A stretch of DNA of 64,000 nt from assembly GCA_963691655.1 (NCBI GenBank), contig OY829329.1, forward strand, positions 14,894,708 to 14,958,707. The letters run 5' to 3'. The notes beneath the pieces were generated by a model. It was not told where the DNA came from, made no database searches, and was given only the letters and a program-made list of their open reading frames with translations. The stretch comes from Toxonevra muliebris. Its lineage: Eukaryota; Arthropoda; Insecta; Diptera; Pallopteridae. Every line of letters starts with the position of its first letter. Positions within the stretch are counted from its first letter, which is position 1. Position numbers and translations under genes: made by a program. Shown here piece by piece: positions 52,401 to 64,000 of this stretch.

Positions 52401-55400
52401 TCTTTTACTGAGATAACATGATTATAATTTCTGTATGAGCTCGTTTGGCATGGGATTGCCATATTAACAATTTTTTAAACATCGTTGTAAAATGGCTGCA
52501 TTATGAAATTGAGAATAACAATTTTTCACGATGGCAACATTAAAGTGAGTAAAGAAAAGAAACAACAAAAAACTTCTGAGTGCAGTCACTCCTACTGTGG
52601 ATCATTCTCTTTGTGAGAGAAAAAGCTTTTTGAAGCTCAATGGGCGAATTCGCCGTATATAATAAAAACTTTCGTTTCGACTTATTCCGTATTAAATAAA
52701 AGCTCGGTATATAGATATTTAAATAGATAATAGAGGGGAGAAAGGTGAAGATAATCGAAGTAAAAAAAGAGTGGACACTTTACAAAATTGAGTTATCGTT
52801 GAACTGGAATATTAGAAGTGGCATTGTCTATGGACTTTTCAGAATTATTTTATTACATGGATTTTTCCTACATGAAAGAAATTTCATTTCACATTTTTAT
52901 GATTCTAGAGAAGATATTTATTTGGCCATTAATGAGTGATTCGATCGTATATTTATTTTTGCATATTTCTTCATACACTCAAACATATGTATATGTATGT
53001 GTGTATGCATGTTTCGAATTTACCTCCATATAAATACATATTAATGCTCACATGAATTTGTATATTTTTCACAGTAGTTACTAGTAAAAAATTTCACGTA
53101 TTAAACTTTTCTGTTTTTTCTGTTTCAATTTGAGTTCAGTTTTTTTTTATCAATTGTAAAGTGTGCGTTGTTGGCGTTATTTCGGCATAAAAATTTCACT
53201 TATAACGCCTCCAACTTGAGCTCAAAGCATCACCATCAAAAAAAAATAATATTAAAAAAAAAATAAATTCATAAAAAAGTTTCCAACATTTTATTGCCTT
53301 GCGGGTGGTGTAGTACGTAAATGCACGTCGTTGTTTTTTTATTATTATTTTATATCCTTCGACTAAGAAGTAAGTTGAGGTATGTAGGTGTGCATGAAAG
53401 TGTACATTAAAGTTGCTTAACATTTTCATATAATTTTTTTTTTTTAAAGTTGCTTAACATTTTCATACATTTTTTTTTTTCATGATATATAAATATATTG
53501 AAATTGAATTACAAGAGAAAAAATGATGATCACCATAGTTTTTAAATTGTCTATAGACGAATTGAATATTTAATATAGTTTGTCCTCCACATTATTACCT
53601 TGAATTGGCGACCTAAATATAAATTTAGAGGTTTACTTTATTTATTTTTAGAGTCTCTTAAAAAAAATACATCAAATTACATCCAGAAATAAATATTTAA
53701 AGTCAGTGCTTACGATTAACGTATCACAAGCAAAGCAATCGGCATAACTAATTCGTCTTAATAAAAGAAAAAATCTTCGTTCATTCGACTGGTGTAAATG
53801 ATTTACAACAACAACAGCACTGCATTCACCCAAAAAATTCAACTCAGCCCGATAAATCTTAACAAATATTCTGCCGTTCGTTTGGGTAGTGTGTAAATAC
53901 GAAGAAAAACTGCAAAGAGCTTTCCTCTCTCACCTAAGTCACATATGAATAATATACAGTTTTCTTCTGCCACTCTCTCTCTTTCTCTCTCTCTCTGCCT
54001 CTGCCTCTGCCACACTTTGACATTTAAAACATAAGTTTTTGAGTAGTTAATTGAATGAGTGTGAAATAACAGAGCAACTGCACTTAAGGTGAGGTGAGAG
54101 AGAGAGAGAGAGTAAAAGAATAGGCAGAGTTTTTCTCTGCTGCGCTATGCTGCATTAGACTGCGCTCAACTTGCGGTCAGGATAAAGCTTCAATAATCCA
54201 AATGTATTTACTTGCGCCTATTTTTCCAGCTGAAAATACTTTAAGGAATATATCTAAAAGTTTATTAAATATTTATATATATATAAATTAAAAGAGACAC
54301 AAAGCAACATTAATAAAAAAAGCATTTATTTCCATTATAGCTATTAAATTAAAGTTTTTATATTTCAGTTCTATACGACACAAACTTAAAGTAAAAACTT
54401 CTTAGTTTCTAGGTGTGACTCTTTACTAAAATACAGCATAAACTTTTCATAAAACCCAAAAGAACAAACAAACACACAGACACGCACACACACTTAAATA
54501 TAGGTACAACAAGAATGAGAGAACGAACTACTCACAGTCAGAGTTGCCCGGAAGTTAGAATCATTTTTTTTATACCTACTTGTATTTCTTTATTTTTTTT
54601 GTATTAAAAATAAAAATAAAAACACAAAACATTCAAAACTTTGGAATTGCTTATATTATTATTATTTCTTTTTTTTTAGCTTCCGTTTTCCGGGAAAAAA
54701 TTATTACTTTAGAAATTATCTACTACTACTGTGACTGCAAGGGAATGAAATGAAATGTTTTTTGCAAATTGAATTAAAGCTTGTTCACTAAAAGTGTACG
54801 AAGAAAAATGGCGAATAAATAAATAAAAAAAAAGCGCATAAAAATCTATGTACAATTGCGCAGCTGGCATGCAGTGAAAAAAAAAATCCTGGAAAAAACT
54901 AAAACTCTGACTGCAAAAGAAATTGAAATAAAAAAGTTTTAGTTTTCAAAAAACACAACAACACAGCAGCCAAAACAATATAACAATTTTTTAAAAGTTT
55001 TACCATTATATTACATTAAAATATAATAAGAGTGTGTTGTATATGAATGTGACATTTCAGAAGGGGAAACAATTTTTTTTCTTAGTATTTATTCTTTTTT
55101 TTTTATTAGAATCAGTCTTTCAAGTTCGCAAAATCTTGGTTTTTATACATCATAAAGTTTTTGGAATATATTAAATCTTCAACTATGAACTTGTGGAAAA
55201 ATAAAAAAACCTGGAAATCAAAACTGATTGCCATGAGTTGCAGAACTAAAAAGTTGTTGGTGTAATATGTATGTACTGAGCTGGAAGAACATTTAGTTTT
55301 AACGGGATCAAATGAAAAGAGCGCGCGAGAGAGAGAGAGAGAGAGCGTCTCCATGTGGTATACTACCACCAAAAGCAAATTCATGCTCTCACTTACGTAG

Positions 55401-55689
55401 AATGCTCTCTGAGAACTTAAACAATATATAGTTCAAAACACAATTGGGGCGACAGCGACAATGCGAATTTTTTGTATACAACTTTATGGGGAGAAAATAC
55501 AAAATCGTAACGAGGTATTCCGGTCGTAATAAAATATTTTTTATTTATTTTTTTTTTTTTTGTATGCTTCTTCTACTACCAGATACTACCAGAGAGATTT
55601 GAAACTTTCTATAAAAAGATTTTGCAATATATTCCGGTAAGATCGCTACTATCGAGTATTTAAAAAAATTTGAAAAATATTATCAAAAT
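52401..55689. other. AT-rich non-coding DNA, mostly unique
   Basis: Holds a two-copy AAAGTTGCTTAACATTTTCA repeat at about 53409-53466, CT runs at about 53970-53995, a GA run at about 54093-54112, CACA words at about 54472-54495 and a GA run at about 55328-55347. Short frames only. Confidence 0.45.
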
Positions 55690-57840
55690 TGATACCCAAT
55701 TCAGATCCAAAGTGTGACCGGATAATGAAACAACAACATACCAAACTTCAGATTAAAACTGAAACCAAAAATTGAGCGAAAACTCAGACAAAAGTCAAAA
55801 CAAATTCAGATCAACATTTAAATCAAAACTTAGATCGAAGTCTCACAAAGAAATAGACCAAACTCATACGAAAATTTGAATCAAAATTCAGATTGAATTT
55901 AGACCAAAAACTGAATCCGAATTTGGATCAAATTCGCAACCGAAACTTCATAATAAAACGGACAAAATTTATACCTAATTCAAACTGAAAGAGGACAAAA
56001 TCTAAACCAAAACTCTGATTAAAACTCAGACCTATAAGTACATAATAATGCAGACCGAAGTCAAACCAAAATTATGTTTAAGATTCCAGCAAAAATTTGT
56101 ACCAAATTTAGACCAAAAATGGACAGGAATTTAGACTAAAAATTAGACTCAGAATTCAGATCAAATGCATACCGAAATTCAGATCAAAAATCATGACAAA
56201 AGCAGGCGGAATTCAAACCGAAATATGCTCTAAAATTTAGACCAAAATTCAGGCAAAAACTCAGAGCGAATTGACACTAAAACTCACTTAAAAATTTCAC
56301 TAAATTCAAGCCAAAAATTAGACCAAAACTGAGATCAAAGTTCAGGCTACAACTTAGACTGAAATTTAAACAAAATATGGGCTAAGTTCAAATCAATATT
56401 CAGACCGAAAGAAAACCAAAGTCAACCTAAAACTGAAATAAATAATTAAAGAAAAAATTATACCAAACTCAACTCACAATTTAAACTAAAATTTAGGTCA
56501 AAATTTGGACCAAAAATTTAGGCCAAAATTTAGACTAAAATTTAGGCCAAAATTTAGTCCAAAATTTAGGTCAAAATTTAGATCGAAATTTGGACAAAAA
56601 TTTAGACCAAAACTTAGACCAACATTTAGACCAAAATTTAGGCCAAAATTTAGACCAAAATTTAGACCAAAATTTAGGCCAAAATTTAGACCAAAATTTA
56701 GGCCAAAATTTAGACCAAAATTTAGGCCAAAAATTTAGACCAAAATTTAGGCCAAAAATTTAGACCAAAATTTTAGGCCAAAGCTTAGACCAAAATTAAG
56801 GCCAAAAATTAAACCAAAATTTAGATCAAAGTTTAGACCAAAAGTTAGACCAAAGTTAAGGTCAAAATTTTGACCGAAAGTTTGACCAAAATTTAGACCA
56901 AAATTTAGACCAAAATTTACACCAAAGTCTACACCAAACTTTAGGCCAAAATTTAGACCGATATTTAGACCAAAATTTAGGTCAGAGTTTAGACCAAAAT
57001 TTTACCAAAATGTAGATCAAAATTTAGACCAAAATTTAGAACAAAGTTTAGAGCAAAATTTAGACCAAAGCTTAGACTAAAATTTACACCAAAGTTTAGA
57101 CCAAAATTTAGACCGAAATTTAGACCAAAATTAAGACCGAAATTTAGACCAAAATTTAGACCAAAATTTAGACCAAAATTTAGGCCAAAATTTAGACCAA
57201 AATTTAGGCCAAAAATTTAGACCAGAATTTAAGCCAAAATTTAGACCAAAATTTTGGCAAAAACTCAGACCAAAATTTAGGCCAAAGCTTAGACCAAAAT
57301 TAAGGCCAAAAATTAAACCAAAATTTAGATCAAAGTTTAGACCAAAATTTAGACCAAAGTTAAGATCAAAATTTTGAAAGAAAGTTTGACCAAAATTTAG
57401 ACCAAAATTTACACCAAAGTCTAGACCAAAATTTAGGCCAAAATTTAGACCGATATTTAGACCAAAACTTAGATCAGGGTTGAGACCAAAATTTTACCAA
57501 AATGTAGATCAAAATTTAGACGAAAATTTAGAGCAAAATTTAGACCAAAGTTTAGACTAAAATTTACACCAAAGTTTAGACCAAAGTTTAGACCAAAATT
57601 TAGACCAAAATTAAGACCGAAATTTAGACCAAAATTTAGACCAAAATTTAGACCAAAATTTAGACAAAAATTTAGACCAAAATTTAGACCAAAATTTAGG
57701 CCGAAATTCAGGCTAAAATTTAGACCAAAATTTAGACCAAAATTTAGACCAAAATTTAAACCAAAGTTTAGACCAAAATTTAGACCAAAATTTAGGCTAA
57801 AATTTACATCAAGATCAAACATATTCAGACCAAACTAAAA
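55690..57840 (+). repeat. 12-bp satellite array (ACCAAAATTTAG), degenerate then homogeneous
   Basis: From about 55690 to 56490 the units are diverged words such as ACCAAAATTCAGAT. From about 56490 to 57830 they are close to ACCAAAATTTAG or GCCAAAATTTAG with a strict 12-bp rhythm, broken by occasional 1-base inserts. A segment of about 490-505 bp is itself duplicated: AAGCTTAGACCAAAATTAAG at 56781 recurs at 57285, and TTACCAAAATGTAGATCAAA at 57002 recurs near 57494. Frames on either strand stay open because 12 is a multiple of three and read as Lys-Phe-Arg-Pro or Leu-Asn-Phe-Gly repeats; they are not genes. Related arrays lie at 61565 and 63897 in inverse orientation. Confidence 0.9.
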
Positions 57841-59739
57841 GCCAAAATCAGATCTTAACTTAAATTGAAATCATTAGAAAGCTTTCTAAAAGTAGGGCAC
57901 CTATGTATTTATACATAAATTGGTCACGATATTTAGCGCGAAGTGTTTACGCGATTTTAAAACATTATAAATATTCACACTTTTGGGAGATGGTCCTTCT
58001 AGATTCACTAATGGTCGTCACTTTTGGTGCTTTTTTGCATATCCAAACACTTTTTTATAGTAATACATACATCTATAGAATGGCCGTCACTGATTGAGAA
58101 CTACTCACATAAACTTAAATATTCACGCTGTCCATAAACTTTTTTTTATTTTTTTTAGGGTAGAAAAATTAACAATTATTCTCCTTCACTTTTCCACTTA
58201 TTGAACATAGCTCGTATATTGCAATCAATTGTACGATACTTTTATATATATTTCTAGTGGCCCTCCTACATTTCACGAGAAGATACAGTGATAATCTTTT
58301 AAATCTTAATTCATAGCTAAAAGCCACTTTTGTTCATATAATGAAGAACACTTAAAGTGACACAAAATTTTATAGCGATAAAATCACGTTTTTCCACAAT
58401 ACCACAACAATAACTTAAATAAAAAAAAAAAAAAACAAAATAAAAATATTTTTCAAAAAAGGGGCAAAAATCGCAAAAAAAAAAGGCAACACACTCAAAC
58501 ATAAGTACATGGCACGTATGTTTGTAAGTGTGTGTTTGAATGTGTGTGTGAAGTGTACGTGAATGCTCGATATCATAAGAGCTTTACTTTTATATTGAAG
58601 ATAAGAGTTTTTATTTATATTTTTTTTTTTTCTTTTGCATTTTTTGCACTTTTCCAACACATACCCGTATATAAAAGATGATGGTGGTGTTATTCTTCTC
58701 TTTTTGCGTTTTTAATTCAACTTCTTTCATATCATGATTTTTATTTCATATAAGAAAAATACATATGTACATATTTTTATTATTGTATATATGTTTATGT
58801 ACAAGTATACAATATGACAATAAAAAAGAAAATTTTCATCTTTGTCGATGATGATGATTTTGAAGAGACTGATGGTGATGGCTTCTATTGCTGCTGCTGC
58901 TGCTACTCCCTTCTAGAAGGAGCTACAAACGTTTCAGCGTTTTTCCTCGAGCACATTTCGAAAGAGTAGTAGTCTATATTGTATTCAATTTACTGCCACT
59001 TGAGTAATAATAGGAAACACTCAACTCACATGTCATAATAAAAGCTGAAAAATCCCTTCCGGTATTTTTACAATACAAGTGTTAAGTTTGATGATGTTGC
59101 GATGTAGTATGCGATGAAAGCGTTGAGTAGTAGATGAGATACCTACGCATCATTCGTATACGAGTATATGAAAATACTTGAATAGTGTGAGCACTGAATG
59201 GTGGTGGTGATGATGGTGTTTGAGATGAGTTGAAGATGATGGAGTTTCATAAGCTACCAAAGAAGTATGCACATCATACTTATGTAGGTACTGTATAAAG
59301 CGATATGAAATAGCAAAAATTTAATAGTAAATATGCATATAAATATTATTCATGAATTATTTGCAACTCATTGCATACAAGTATAAGTATATTTGCAAAA
59401 GATGAAAAATTTACTTGAATATTTCTATGACAGAATTTTTAATATTTTTCGTCAATGTTGCTTATTTCAAATGAAATTTCGTCAGAAAATTTTATTATTG
59501 TTGAAGAAACTCAAAGCTTTCAAGCGAAACAGAAAAATCTTTCGAAATACTTACATAAAAATATGATAAAATTCGCCCACCAAACTGGTTTTTTCATTCT
59601 AGGCAAATTACGATTTAGTTCTCTTGATGGCAGCAGAAACGCCCCTGGCTTAATGTTAATAAAAGGTAGAGAAAACTGCCTGGAAATGTTTAAATAAACT
59701 ATACACACACACACATACACTAATACTCTACATGCATTC
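57841..59739. other. AT-rich non-coding DNA
   Basis: A-run at about 58419-58435, T-run near 58619-58632, GAT and CTG triplets at about 58847-58908. Frames up to 81 codons are low-complexity or unassigned; one at 59455-59697 has mixed composition but no domain. Confidence 0.4.
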
Positions 59740-59744
59740 GGCCG

Positions 59745-59965
59745 TTAGAGTGTACAAAAACAAAATATGTAAATATGTGGAGGGGAATTGTGTATAGAAG
59801 AGAGAGTATACAGCTAGAAAAAACAACACCATTCCATTCGTAAAAATACAACATACTGAGATGCGATTGTCGTGCAAGCTAAAGCACTCTTGTAGTTCCC
59901 TGCTAATGCTCTCTTCATTCGTTCTCTCAAACCAATAACAAATCTCACTTAGGCCATTCTCTCAC
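59745..59965 (+). repeat. Dispersed GA-rich repeat, copy
   Basis: GTTAGAGTGTACAAAAACAA, AATATGTAAATATGTGGAGG, AGAGAGAGTATACAGCTAGA, AAAAAACAACACCATTCCAT, GCTCTCTTCATTCGTTCTCT and CAAATCTCACTTAGGCCATT in family order, with extra sequence near 59850-59900. Confidence 0.55.
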
Positions 59966-61564
59966 TGAAAGCAACGCAACTGCGATCTGATACAAAGCGA
60001 CAACTGGCAATGCTCTCAATCAATCGCCATGATTTTCATTGTCAAATGCATTTTTTCGAATTGTAGTTGTGTTGCCTACAGTGGGAGAACGGCCTCTCTC
60101 ATAGTAGCTTCTCTTGCTCGTTATTCGTCCAGTCTTATTAGGGTAGCTCGAGACCTAATTTTTTTTGTTTTGAATCAATGTTTAATAGAAAAGAGAAAAA
60201 AAAGTTCGAGAGAGAGGAGGCGGTGGGAGGAGGAGGGTTCGTTCTATTATATCTAAATTTAATATTTAATATATATATATTTATAGGGGAAAGCACATGT
60301 AAGTTCTTCTTTATTTTTTATTTTTATCACGTGTAAGTTGGATTAGCGTGTAAGTAGGGCACCGAGGTATGTTAATTGTCAATAAACGCTGAGGGTAACC
60401 AATTTTTTTTTCTTTTTTTTTTCTGTGACTTTGTTTTAGCGAGCTAATATTTTTTTATCAGAGTTATTGCTGTAGCAATTAAGGGAAATTTCATTAAGAT
60501 TTCAAAAAATTAAATGTGTCATGGGGCAGATGAAAAAAGTGAAACTATGTAGAGAAAATATACGATTTTCTTTTTAATGAAGTTGCGACTAGAAAGGTAG
60601 CTCTGTATAAATTAAAATAAGAAGAAAATCCGCTTTGAATTATTTCAAATTAAAAACAAAATATACTAAAGTTGAATTCGTATACGCAAATAAAAAAATT
60701 GGAAATATCAATTTTCAGAATTTATGTTTTAATTTTCGATAAAATTGGTAACTAAAATATGAAAGAAATTCTTTTAATTAAATTTTCTAAATATGTCTGA
60801 AAATTACCGTATCTATTGTTGTTCTGCATTTTGTTGTTGCTTCTCTTACAAAACACTTTAAGTTCCTTTTAAATAATGAGAGGAAGAGAGTATCATAGAT
60901 TTCATGAAAAGACAATGAGAGAGCCGTTATCGTGATCAGACTTTTTTCATATGAATAAATTTTTTACATGGGAATTGGGTAGAGTCTCTGCCGCAGAGAC
61001 GTCGGCTCTCTCAATTTCATCTCAAATTCAGAAGAATATACTGTTATTAGTCGTGTTGTTTTTGCAAAAAATTCTTTTAAAGCAAATACATACATAAATA
61101 TGCGAGAGAGAGAGGGATAGTGCTGTTCATTTTGTTCTTGTAAGAGTTGACTTTGTTTGCTTACTCGCTCTTTTGCTTATTTACTTACATATGCACACCC
61201 AAAAGTGTTTCCGCCGTTTCACTCCCCACCACATGCTTAACACGTCTGTAGAAGTTTCATTAAAAACAACAAAAAACGGCGAACATACAACAACGTTGCT
61301 TGAGTAGATAAAAAGAATGAGAAAAATAAGTTTGTTGTAATATTTTGATGTGTGCATAGAGAGCAAAACAAAATTAAATTAATTCGTCATGCACAAGGTT
61401 GACGATTCAAGATTTCAGTACCCTCCCATAAGTAATGAAAGCATGGGCGAGAGTTTCGTCTGAGATGATAAATCAGATCTCCAATATAATTTGTGATTAC
61501 TGCAATCTCAGATAACTTTGCACTTTCTAGAGTTTTTTCTCTCTTACACCGCAAAATTGTTCTG
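59966..61564. other. AT-rich non-coding DNA with a family fragment
   Basis: A purine-rich patch lies at about 60189-60240. At 60996-61060, GAGACGTCGGCTCTCTCAAT matches the arm of the 10907 MITE and AGAATATACTGTTATTAGTC resembles the long GGCGAATTC module. Nothing else recognised. Confidence 0.4.
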
Positions 61565-61895
61565 GGCCTACATAATTTGGTCTGAACTTTGAGTTGAATT
61601 TTATCTGTGTTTCGGTCTATAAATCTTTTTTGAAGCTCTGATCTAAATTTGATCCGAATTTTTTGTGTTCACTTGGTCTTTTGTTGGTTTGTTGTGTTCA
61701 AAAAATAGGTCCAAATTCTAGTCTGAATTTTAGCCAGATTTTTGGTATAACTTTTGTTCTGAATTTGGTCTCCTTTAATGTGAGCTTTGATCTGTTTTTG
61801 ATATAATTTTTTAAATGAATTTTTCACCTGAGCTTTAGTCTGAGTTTGATCACATTTAGGTCTGTGTTCCAGTTTGATTTTGATTTAGTCTAAAG
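61565..61895 (-). repeat. Degenerate array related to the 12-bp satellite, inverse orientation
   Basis: TTTGGTCTGAACTTTGAGTT, GATCTAAATTTGATCCGAAT, AATTCTAGTCTGAATTTTAG and similar words are the complement of the ACCAAAATTCAGA-type words at 55690-56490. The period is irregular and the decay high. Confidence 0.7.
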
Positions 61896-63209
61896 TGGCT
61901 TTATATTTTTCATGAATTCAACCTTTATTGATTTTTCTCTAGCCTCACTTACTCATTAGAAAGTAGTTTAATCCTTTTTCTTGGCATATCGAGCTTCTTT
62001 AGGCATTCAGAAACCCATTCACTAATTTGTATACCAATAAAGAAATTTACTTCATGCCCTGACAGTTACTCTCCAGTCATTAATTCTAAACCTCTCGATT
62101 ATTTCTGCAACAGCATCAACAATAAAAATTTTTGTTTCATAAGTAAACTTTTTAAATTCTGTTAACATTTTTACTTTCTTTCACTAAACGAAAACCGAAA
62201 TCCTTTCCAAAATACATACACCAATATTAGCCAGCAATTTTCCTCAATCAACAAAGTAAAGAACCAAAGAAACATATCATTTATCACTTTCTGTTTTCTT
62301 TTTTTTCTTTCCTTTTCCCATTTTTTTTTTTTTTTTTTCTTTTTTTTTTGTTAACGTCAACAAAATCGACGAAACTTTTAACATAAAGTGAGAAAAAAAA
62401 AAAAATTGTTAAGAATATTTAGGCGCAACATGTTTCATGATTTCTTTGCCTTAATTTCACTCCTTTAGGTATGTGTGAGTGAGAGTGAGTGAGAGCGCTT
62501 TGCTTTTTATACCCAAAAATATACATATATGTATGTATGAATGTATATATTACATCTCTCTGCTCTCTGCATAGCATCATTGAGAGCCTCTCAAGGTTTT
62601 GCGATTGTGGGATATGACAGTTGTTGAAATAAGCAAATTGGTTGTTGCTGCTTTTTTATTGTTGCAGTAGTATACCGTTGTTGTTGCTGTTGGTGCCTAC
62701 TCTTATTTTTACTCTCACTCTCTCAGTGTTAACTGCTGACATGAGACATATTGCCTTCACACATATGTTTAATTAGTTACTTGCTATTTGCTATATATGA
62801 GCAAAAACAACAACAATATCAAACGGAAGTAACAAATTTGCAGCAATTTTAATAAATCTTCGTTTAATAGTGTTTGTTTTTTGTTTAGTTTATTTGTTGT
62901 TTTGTGTGTTTCGTTACAGAGAGTGTAATTTATATGAAATGTGTTAAATTAAAGGCAAAATTTATTAGTATGCCGATTGTTCCCTTTTTTTTGTGTGGAA
63001 AATTTATACTTTGTTTTGCTATTTTGTTGTTGTATTTACTTACGTTTTTTGATTTAGGTAAGTACTTGTTTCTACGAGAGACTATTAAATTTAGTAAATC
63101 AATGCTTCAATGATGTAGAATTGAAATTAGTTCTGCGACTTCTTCAGTTTTTCGTAGCGCTAGAGAGAGTCGAAAATATACGATATTGGCAAATGGATTT
63201 CACTTGTCC
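61896..63209. other. AT-rich non-coding DNA
   Basis: T-rich stretch at about 62300-62350, GTGAGTGAGAGTGAGTGAGA at about 62476-62495 and TTG words near 62640-62690. No supported gene. Confidence 0.4.
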
Positions 63210-63610
63210 TAGAACAAAAATATCTTAGTCGCCAGATTGCAATCTTTTTCGATGGCCAGGGGGCCATAAAATCCCACAGATCTTAATTTCTAAACTGATT
63301 AATGAAAATCATATCAAAAAACTCATTATCCCAGGAGGAAAAAGTTAAGTTATCATTGGGTCCCATTGGACCCACCCGCCTGGAATAAGATGAAATGCCA
63401 ATTAGCGAAGAAAATATGAAATCATTTCCTTTGTAGCTTCAGAAAAATTCAATTAGAGGAGTTGAGGCAAAGGAAAAGGCTTGAAAATGCCAGAGCTTGG
63501 CTCAAAGGGTTCTAAAGGACACTTGACGGCCGACCTTCCGCAATAAAGTAATTTTTCACGGGGTTCTTAGACATTTCGAAATTAAATATCACTGAGAAAG
63601 AGACGGAGGC
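63210..63610 (+). pseudogene. Possible LINE RNase H relic
   Basis: At about 63231-63280 one frame reads RQIAIFFDGQGAIKSHRS, which resembles the strand carrying DSQAAIKAL in the RNase H domain of many insect LINEs. About 100 bases on, GGTCCCATTGGACCCACCCG then AATAAGATGAAATGCC and TTAGCGAAGAA could be a frameshifted WVPGHxGxxGNExAD..LA segment. There are several stops and frame changes. The region is less AT-rich than its surroundings. Assignment rests on one short motif and is tentative. Confidence 0.25.
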
Positions 63611-63896
63611 TAGGAGAGGTAATAATAATAGTCATGAGGTCTAAATTTCAGTTTAATCTAAGTCTAGTGATTTGCAATTTCTTAAGAAGTAAAAAGATTT
63701 CGATTCTTATTTGGTTTCATTGGCTCTGTCTGATGCTGTTCAGTTGGGGAGAAAATTATGGCAATAATTGTGGTGGAAATTTATCGTATGAAATGCTAAG
63801 TTCAGACTCAAGGGTTCGGGAAGAGACTGGGTTGAAATCAGTGACAGTTCCGGAAGGACAGATCTGGGGACTGAATAACATTCCTACTATATGAAT

Positions 63897-64000
63897 GCTC
63901 TTAATTTGGTCTGAACTTAGGGCTGAATTAGATTTGAGTTTCAGTCTAACTTTTAATTGAAGTTTTGGTCTAAACTTAATACGAATTTTTGTGTTCACTT
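63897..64000 (-). repeat. Inverse-orientation 12-bp satellite relative, continues past the window
   Basis: TTAATTTGGTCTGAACTTAG, GAGTTTCAGTCTAACTTTTA, GTTTTGGTCTAAACTTAATA and a final GAATTTTTGTGTTCACTT. It parallels 61570-61675, which also ends its first stretch with TTTTTTGTGTTCACTT, so the two are copies of one arrangement. Confidence 0.7.

Noticed and set aside
56505..57822. Open frames with Lys-Phe-Arg-Pro (plus) and Leu-Asn-Phe-Gly (minus) repeats
   Set aside because: By-products of a 12-bp satellite, open on both strands, with single-base inserts that break the frame elsewhere in the array.

Overview
The window reads as nuclear, non-coding DNA of an insect, most likely a higher (cyclorrhaphan) fly. 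It is strongly AT-rich and saturated with poly-A/poly-T runs, GA/CT and CA/TG microsatellites and CAA/CTG-type triplet runs. It carries short non-autonomous DNA transposons, foldback-like elements, one solo LTR and minisatellites. The order is an inference from this texture; no gene in the window can confirm it. I found no protein-coding gene, tRNA, rRNA or CRISPR array that I can support. The longest open frames lie inside tandem repeats whose period is a multiple of three, or are low-complexity and compositionally ordinary for the region. The DNA is best described as a large intergenic or intronic tract.

Layout. 1-13 kb: three members of a foldback-like family with internal ~120-bp repeats (368-1145, 4340-5300, 12515-13040), CA/GA microsatellite fields, a solo LTR with TAAA target duplications (6903-7174), a long purine tract (10.0-10.6 kb) and an inverted-repeat MITE (10907-11052). 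14-25 kb: dense copies of a GGCGAATTC foldback family, a second MITE family (15872-15990), a mariner remnant (about 17.75-17.92 kb) and a ~750-bp block present twice in direct orientation (18640-19392 and 23899-24643). 26-37 kb: two more copies of a 76-bp near-perfect palindrome (first copy at 19.5 kb), a pyrimidine tract (29.8-30.4 kb), a short tandem array (30.8-31.0 kb), an amplified half-MITE array (32.2-32.5 kb) and a TTAA-flanked piggyBac-like element (about 36.36-37.23 kb). 40-50 kb: a hAT-like non-autonomous element (40693-41663), a tandem duplication carrying a clean transposon insertion with a paralogous empty site (43675-43862), a decayed short-period array (44.7-45.3 kb), a duplicated ~370-420-bp repeat (45.6 and 49.7 kb) and an 18-bp minisatellite with higher-order structure (47.85-48.66 kb). 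52-64 kb: a short cluster of GCCAT/ATGGC motifs (52.1-52.2 kb), a large 12-bp satellite (55.7-57.8 kb) with related arrays in inverse orientation at 61.6-61.9 kb and running off the window end, and a possible LINE RNase H relic (63.2-63.6 kb).

The most interesting content is the community of small, apparently mobile or amplifying sequences rather than any gene. Several belong to multi-copy families that can be compared within this one window, and one insertion can be read directly against its empty site. I see no convincing evidence of a new enzymatic or defence system here.
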